A stretch of 12,611 nt of DNA from DASYSL01 sp036003365. Its GTDB lineage: Bacteria; Eisenbacteria; RBG-16-71-46; DASYSL01. Positions 9,904-12,611 of the stretch are shown here, one piece after another; position 1 is the stretch's first letter; every line of letters starts with the position of its first letter. The stretch spans positions 1-12,611 of the forward strand of contig DASYSL010000132.1 of NCBI GenBank assembly GCA_036003365.1. Direction: 5' to 3'. The position numbers and the translations under genes are program-made. The notes below the pieces were generated by a model. The model saw only the letters and a list, made by a program, of their open reading frames with translations, did not search any database and was not told the DNA's origin.

Positions 9904-10346
9904 CTAGGTGGCCTTTCGGCCGTTCGCCAGGCGCTCCTCGAACATGCGCCGGACTGCGGTGAAGAGGCCTTGGGCGTGAAGGGCTTCTGGAGCAGGCGCG
10001 TGCCGGTCTCGCGCATGCCGTGCTTTCACCAGCTCGTCGTCAGGGTGGCCCGAGCGTCAGGGTGGCCCGACTTGAAGAGCACCGGCAGATCCGGCGGCTC
10101 GCGTGCCATGATGCGCGCCAGCTCTCCCCCGCTCACACGCGGCATGACCACGTCGATGAGCACGAAATCGAATTCGGACGGCGCGCGCGCCCACGCCTCC
10201 TGGCCGTCTCTGGCCGGGCACACGCGATAGCCTTGCTCGGCGAGCACTTCGCACACGAGCTTGCGCACCACTTCCTCATCCCCGGCCCCCCCGCTCCACG
10301 CAAGACACGTCCATCCCAGAGACTTCCGCCGTGGAAACTTCTCCAA
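9904..10346 (-). pseudogene. Response-regulator receiver (REC) domain remnant, disrupted by duplication and frameshifts
   Basis: Reading leftwards from ~10346 one frame gives DEEVVRKLVCEVLAEQGYRV, FVLIDVVMPRVSGGELA (phospho-acceptor Asp in LIDVVMP) and DLPVLFKSGHPD (the conserved Ser/Thr position). It then derails into ARATLTTSW and a stop at 10028-10026. The same frame resumes past the stop as KHGMRETGTRLLQKPFTP, which includes the conserved Lys. After KPFTP the homology moves to another frame, LFTAVRRMFEERLANGRKAT, ending at TAG 9906-9904. A 17-bp tandem duplication explains the first break. An extra G near the TGA and one missing base after KPFTPK explain the others. The N-terminal beta-1 strand (normally LVVDDE) is poor (SGGAGDEE) and no good start codon is present. 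It may be the last domain of a former hybrid histidine kinase or an orphan regulator; it is not functional as read. Confidence 0.78.
10038..10071. repeat. 17-bp tandem duplication inside the receiver-domain remnant
   Basis: CGTCAGGGTGGCCCGAG (10038-10054) is followed directly by CGTCAGGGTGGCCCGAC (10055-10071), 16 of 17 identical. Removing one copy restores SGHPDDELV on the minus strand, the expected receiver-domain sequence. Confidence 0.9.
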
Positions 10347-10469
10347 ACTCCGAAGAATTCCCTTCCTCGACGACAGTTCGGGACTCGGCCGCCTTTTCTC
10401 AAGTCTCAGCGATTACGCGAATTAGCGATCGGCGCCGAATCCCGGTCTTGGTCGGCATTCCATGTGCGT

Positions 10470-10491
10470 AAGGGTCTTTCGAAGGACCCTT
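10470..10491. other. Hairpin in the leader region of the small secreted protein gene
   Basis: AAGGGTC (10470-10476) pairs perfectly with GACCCTT (10485-10491). The inner TTTCGAAG can extend it by a G-U and a U-A pair, leaving the tetraloop UCGA. No proper T-tract follows on either strand, so it is more likely a leader RNA structure, or a protein site, than a terminator. The region 10347-10538 shows no other feature I can support. Confidence 0.4.
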
Positions 10492-10538
10492 GTTCAGGCC
10501 CCAGAACCGTTGACATCCGGCAGGCAGGGGGACGAAAC

Positions 10539-11195
10539 GTGAAGGCTCGCGGCGCGTATCTGGCGGCGGCGGTGACAGTGGCGGTTCTGGCGATTGCCGG
10601 ACCGGTGCTCGCAGCATCCGGCAACGACAAGAGCCCGAACCCGCAGTGGGCGGGGGCTCGAGCGCTGACGTGCGCGGCCATGCAGAGTGGGCTGCGGACC
10701 GACTACAATCGCCCGACGATCCTGGTCGCGCAGAGCTCTTGCCAGTGGCAAGCCGCCATGGCCGTTCTCGCGGCCAACGGATCCCTGGAAACGAACCTTC
10801 CCGAACCCGAGCCGGACGGCGTGGACTGGACGCGCCAGACCGCCGTGGTGGTGGCCATGGGAAGGGTCCCCTACGGTTACAACCTCGCCGTCTTGGGAGC
10901 CGGCCAGGCCGCCGGAATCCTTTTGTTGAATGTCCACGTCGACTACCAGAGCAACGAGAACAACCTCGACGATGTGACGCCCGCGACCGTGGTGGTCGTG
11001 GACGGCCAGGGTTTGAACAGCGTCCAGGTCTTGTATGACCTCGCGCTTCCCGGACTCCTCGATCAGGCGACCGTCGTTCCCTGTGGCACGACCCGCATCA
11101 ATTCCCGGCTGGGCCGCATGAGCGCGAATCTCGGGACGAACACGGGTCCGGAGCCGTCGATGACCTGGGGCGGCGTCAAGAGCGCGTACCGGTAG
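10539..11195 (+). CDS. Small secreted protein of unknown function (weak PrcB-like resemblance)
   Basis: This 218-residue protein starts at a GTG with AGGGGG 7 nt upstream. A signal peptide covers ~1-26 (VKARGAYLAAAVTVAVLAIA... ending VLAA). The mature part has two cysteines near the N-terminus (LTCAAM, SSCQW) and a third later (VVPCGT). A beta-rich core contains DGVDWTRQTAVVVAMGRVPYGYNLAVLGAG and ATVVVVDGQGLNSVQVLYDLALPG. The order of hydrophobic strand, G-x-x-P-x-GY and further strand is reminiscent of the PrcB_C (protease-complex stability) domain, but the match is weak and by memory only. It is probably periplasmic or extracellular. The open frame reaches upstream to 10020, but that part is antisense to the receiver remnant and lacks a signal peptide, so the GTG is preferred. 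Confidence 0.8.
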   Translation: MKARGAYLAAAVTVAVLAIAGPVLAASGNDKSPNPQWAGARALTCAAMQSGLRTDYNRPTILVAQSSCQWQAAMAVLAANGSLETNLPEPEPDGVDWTRQTAVVVAMGRVPYGYNLAVLGAGQAAGILLLNVHVDYQSNENNLDDVTPATVVVVDGQGLNSVQVLYDLALPGLLDQATVVPCGTTRINSRLGRMSANLGTNTGPEPSMTWGGVKSAYR

Positions 11196-11258
11196 TCGAA
11201 GAGAGTTTTTGTCACACGCGCGTGCGATGCTGAATCTCTAGAAAGCTCCCCGCTTTGC

Positions 11259-11277
11259 TACGCCCCCGAGAGGCGTA
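11259..11277 (+). promoter_or_regulatory. Hairpin enclosing the Shine-Dalgarno sequence of the DUF222-like gene
   Basis: TACGCC (11259-11264) and GGCGTA (11272-11277) form a 6-bp stem with a 7-nt loop, CCCGAGA. The Shine-Dalgarno GAGAGG (11268-11273) lies in the loop and the first stem bases, 7 nt before the ATG at 11281. If formed, the hairpin would partly hide the ribosome site. Confidence 0.4.
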
Positions 11278-11280
11278 CGC

Positions 11281-12471
11281 ATGCGCAAGCACACCGCCGC
11301 TCATTTGACCAATCCGCAAATCAGGGCAAGCCTTCTCGCCAAGGTCGCCATCGATCGCGCCAACGAGGTGGAAATCCTCGTCCTCATCGCCGAAGCGGAT
11401 CTCCGGAGGATGTATGCTGACGAGGGCTACTCCTCGATGTACGTCTATTGCGTCCAATGCTTCCACTTTTCAAAGGACGTGGCGTACAAGCGCATTCACG
11501 CCGCTCGGGCCGCCCGCGACTATCCATTGCTCTTCGACGCCCTCGAGGACGGGCGGCTTCATCTCAGCGCCGTCCGTCTCCTTGCGACTCATCTGAATCG
11601 CGAGAATGTTCAGGAGTTGGTCGACGCGGCGACCCACCACACCTGCGAGGAGATCGAGGAGATGCTGGCGCGGCGCTTCGTGCGCTTGGAGACCTTGCTC
11701 GAGGGTTCGAGTGGAGCGCCGACGGTGACCCAGGGTGCGGCCGGTGATGTGGCGCCGGTCGCGGCGGCCGGAGATGTGGCGCCGGACGCGGCGGTCGAAG
11801 CGGCGCTCATGATCCCTCAACAGGCCGCGCGGCCTGTTGCGCAGGAGCCCATGCAACTCGGTCAACTCGCGGCTGACAACGGGGTTCCAGCCTCCGTCTC
11901 CCCCGAACGGAAGCCCGAGGCGAAACCGGAACCCAGGGTGTGGGTCGCGATCACCAAGCGCGCCCATCACAAGCTCCAATACGCGCGCGCGCTGCTCAGT
12001 CACACCCTTCCCGACGTCTCGACGGTCCTGGAGCGCGGGCTCGACGAAGTCATCGCCAAGGCTGAAAAGCGCAAGTTCGGAGCCACCGACAGGCCGTGGA
12101 GCGCGGAGCGCAGAGCCGCCGCGGAGCGCAAGCGCACGGCCAAGCGCGAGCGCACGGCCGAGCGCGAGTACACGGCCGAGCGCGAGCCCGCCGCGGAGCG
12201 CACACGCTCAGTCCCGCCTGAAAGCGCGACGCGAAGCGATGCACCTTCCTCGCCCTTTGACGCAAGTTCCGCAAGACCCGCCGATACGCGTGGGGCAGCA
12301 AAGCTAGAATCGAGCGCGCCCGATGGCGACGTCACCGCCGTGAAGGAAGGAGTCCATGAGTGGCCTGGATCTCGGCCACAAAGCAAAACGCCGGACGAAA
12401 GGAGTCTCCCGCCCGGCGTCCGCAAGTCAATGGTAGCGCTACGGGGATTCGAACCCCGGTCTGATGGCTGA
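11281..12471 (+). CDS. DUF222-like / HNH-endonuclease-family protein lacking the HNH domain
   Basis: This predicted 396-residue protein starts at an ATG with GAGAGG 7 nt upstream. Residues ~10-140 (helical; EVEILVLIAEADLRRMYADEGY, SKDVAYKRIHAARAARDYP, LEDGRLHLSAVRLLATHL, CEEIEEMLARRF) match the N-terminal module I know from proteins that end in an HNH nuclease domain. A linker follows with a 9-residue repeat (AAGDVAPVA, AAGDVAPDA). Then comes the second family helix block, VAITKRAHHKLQYARALLSH to LDEVIAKAEKRKFGA (~220-267), which normally precedes HNH. Instead the frame enters charged hexapeptide repeats (ERTAKR, ERTAER, EYTAER, EPAAER; ~284-309) and a low-complexity tail. The last ~14 codons are antisense to a tRNA gene. 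It is probably a truncated or decayed paralog; any function is unknown. Confidence 0.75.
   Translation: MRKHTAAHLTNPQIRASLLAKVAIDRANEVEILVLIAEADLRRMYADEGYSSMYVYCVQCFHFSKDVAYKRIHAARAARDYPLLFDALEDGRLHLSAVRLLATHLNRENVQELVDAATHHTCEEIEEMLARRFVRLETLLEGSSGAPTVTQGAAGDVAPVAAAGDVAPDAAVEAALMIPQQAARPVAQEPMQLGQLAADNGVPASVSPERKPEAKPEPRVWVAITKRAHHKLQYARALLSHTLPDVSTVLERGLDEVIAKAEKRKFGATDRPWSAERRAAAERKRTAKRERTAEREYTAEREPAAERTRSVPPESATRSDAPSSPFDASSARPADTRGAAKLESSAPDGDVTAVKEGVHEWPGSRPQSKTPDERSLPPGVRKSMVALRGFEPRSDG
11739..11792 (+). repeat. Two 27-bp coding repeats in the linker of the DUF222-like protein
   Basis: Two adjoining 27-bp copies encode AAGDVAPVA and AAGDVAPDA and differ by few bases. The period is a multiple of three, so the frame is kept; this looks like recent slippage in a linker under weak constraint. 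Confidence 0.65.
11818..11839. repeat. Perfect 22-bp palindrome inside the DUF222-like gene
   Basis: The half-site CAACAGGCCGC is followed directly by its exact reverse complement. It encodes part of PQQAARPVAQ in the linker. It could fold as a hairpin or be a dyad binding site, or it may be chance in GC-rich sequence. Confidence 0.8.
12131..12202 (+). repeat. Four 18-bp tandem repeats encoding charged hexapeptides
   Basis: Units AGCGCACGGCCAAGCGCG, AGCGCACGGCCGAGCGCG, AGTACACGGCCGAGCGCG and a more diverged fourth copy lie head to tail. They encode an E-R-T-A-(K/E)-R pattern. They occupy the position where an HNH domain would start in relatives of this gene. Confidence 0.8.
12381..12419 (-). 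terminator. Intrinsic terminator of the tRNA-Glu gene
   Basis: On the minus strand ACGCCGG (12419-12413) pairs with CCGGCGT (12394-12388). An inner GGAG/CTCC can stack within the loop, and TTTTGCTTTG follows. The stem starts 11 nt after the tRNA's CCA. Confidence 0.75.
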
Positions 12472-12505
12472 GAACCATCTGTCCTAACCCCTAGACGATA
12501 GCGCC
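12431..12505 (-). tRNA. tRNA-Glu (anticodon CTC)
   Basis: On the minus strand the 75-nt sequence folds as a cloverleaf. The acceptor is GGCGCTA with TAGCGCT (first pair G-U), then discriminator A and an encoded CCA. The D arm is GTCT...AGGAC, as in other tRNA-Glu genes. The anticodon stem GATGG/CCATC has the loop TTCTCAG, giving anticodon CTC. The T arm is CGGGG-TTCGAAT-CCCCG. It decodes GAG. The gene has its own promoter and terminator. The plus-strand reading VALRGFEPRSDG at the end of the overlapping ORF is the usual artefact of translating the reverse of a tRNA. Confidence 0.96.
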
Positions 12506-12521
12506 ACGCGCATCGTCCGGG

Positions 12522-12549
12522 ATTATATCGGCCGAACTCGCATCGTCAA
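12522..12549 (-). promoter_or_regulatory. Sigma-70-type promoter of the tRNA-Glu gene
   Basis: On the minus strand TTGACG (12549-12544), a 16-bp spacer and a perfect TATAAT (12527-12522) lie 16 nt upstream of the tRNA 5' end. Transcription would start near 12515, leaving a short 5' leader for RNase P. This is the best promoter in the window. Confidence 0.85.
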
Positions 12550-12611
12550 GTCGGCCGGGGAGCATGGTCATCGACGTGCCGCCGCCTACGGTGCCGGTCG
12601 CGGCGCTTCTA

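Noticed and set aside
10510..10515. TTGACA as a -35 box for the gene at 10539
   Set aside because: The place of the -10 would be the Shine-Dalgarno/start region (CGAAAC), with no TATAAT-like sequence and no room for a leader.
10020..10538. N-terminal extension of the small secreted protein frame
   Set aside because: It runs antisense to the receiver remnant; the GTG at 10539 has a good Shine-Dalgarno sequence and starts a signal peptide.
11215..11224. 10-bp palindrome CACGCGCGTG after the secreted protein gene, considered as a terminator
   Set aside because: The T-run precedes rather than follows the dyad on the plus strand; short CG palindromes are expected in this base composition.
12564..12611. 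Possible start of a plus-strand gene (ATG GTC ATC GAC GTG...) at the right edge
   Set aside because: Only 16 codons are visible and the GGGGAG lies 1 nt from the ATG, too close for a normal ribosome site; not enough to call.

Overview
This is a GC-rich window packed with protein genes, and no phage, CRISPR or transposon genes were seen. Two exported proteins end in a C-terminal module (NPAR..., then PAGIY or AAGVYRVRI) of the FlgD-Ig / T9SS-type-A-like kind. One gene resembles the DUF222/HNH family that is abundant in some deep-branching lineages. Together with the base composition, this suggests an uncultured bacterium of the FCB group, with Candidatus Eisenbacteria my best guess. That assignment is inference from protein style, not from a marker gene.

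Left block, minus strand, read from 4841 down to 1. A secreted prolyl oligopeptidase overlaps by 4 nt (ATGA) a secreted S1/P1-nuclease / zinc phospholipase C-type hydrolase. Twelve nt later comes a deoxynucleoside kinase with a TTG start, and 83 nt further on a SpoIIE/RsbU-type PP2C phosphatase that runs off the left edge. The first three genes look like one transcription unit. Exported enzymes that break polymers down, followed by a cytosolic kinase that traps nucleosides, would suit scavenging. The phosphatase carries a DksA/TraR-like zinc-finger module at its N-terminus.

Middle block. A divergent 226-bp intergenic region (4842-5067) leads on the plus strand to a secreted beta-rich protein with a FlgD-like tail (5068-5991). 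Its stop lies 7 bp from the stop of a convergent MFS exporter (5999-7273, minus). The exporter lies downstream of a large membrane-embedded spermidine-synthase-like protein (7340-9748, minus), probably in the same operon.

Right block. Around 9.7-10.4 kb is a decaying stretch. It holds short direct repeats, a 13-bp degenerate tandem repeat and the remnant of a response-regulator receiver domain. The receiver frame is broken by a visible 17-bp tandem duplication and probably by two single-base indels. Then come a small secreted protein (10539-11195, plus) and a DUF222-like gene (11281-12471, plus). The latter has no HNH nuclease domain and ends in low-complexity charged repeats. Its last codons run antisense through a complete tRNA-Glu(CTC) transcription unit with promoter, encoded CCA and intrinsic terminator, so its 3' end is probably degenerate.

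I see no clear new multi-gene system. The most interesting points are the zinc-finger/PP2C fusion, the traceable decay of the receiver gene, and the tRNA unit lying under the 3' end of an HNH-less gene.
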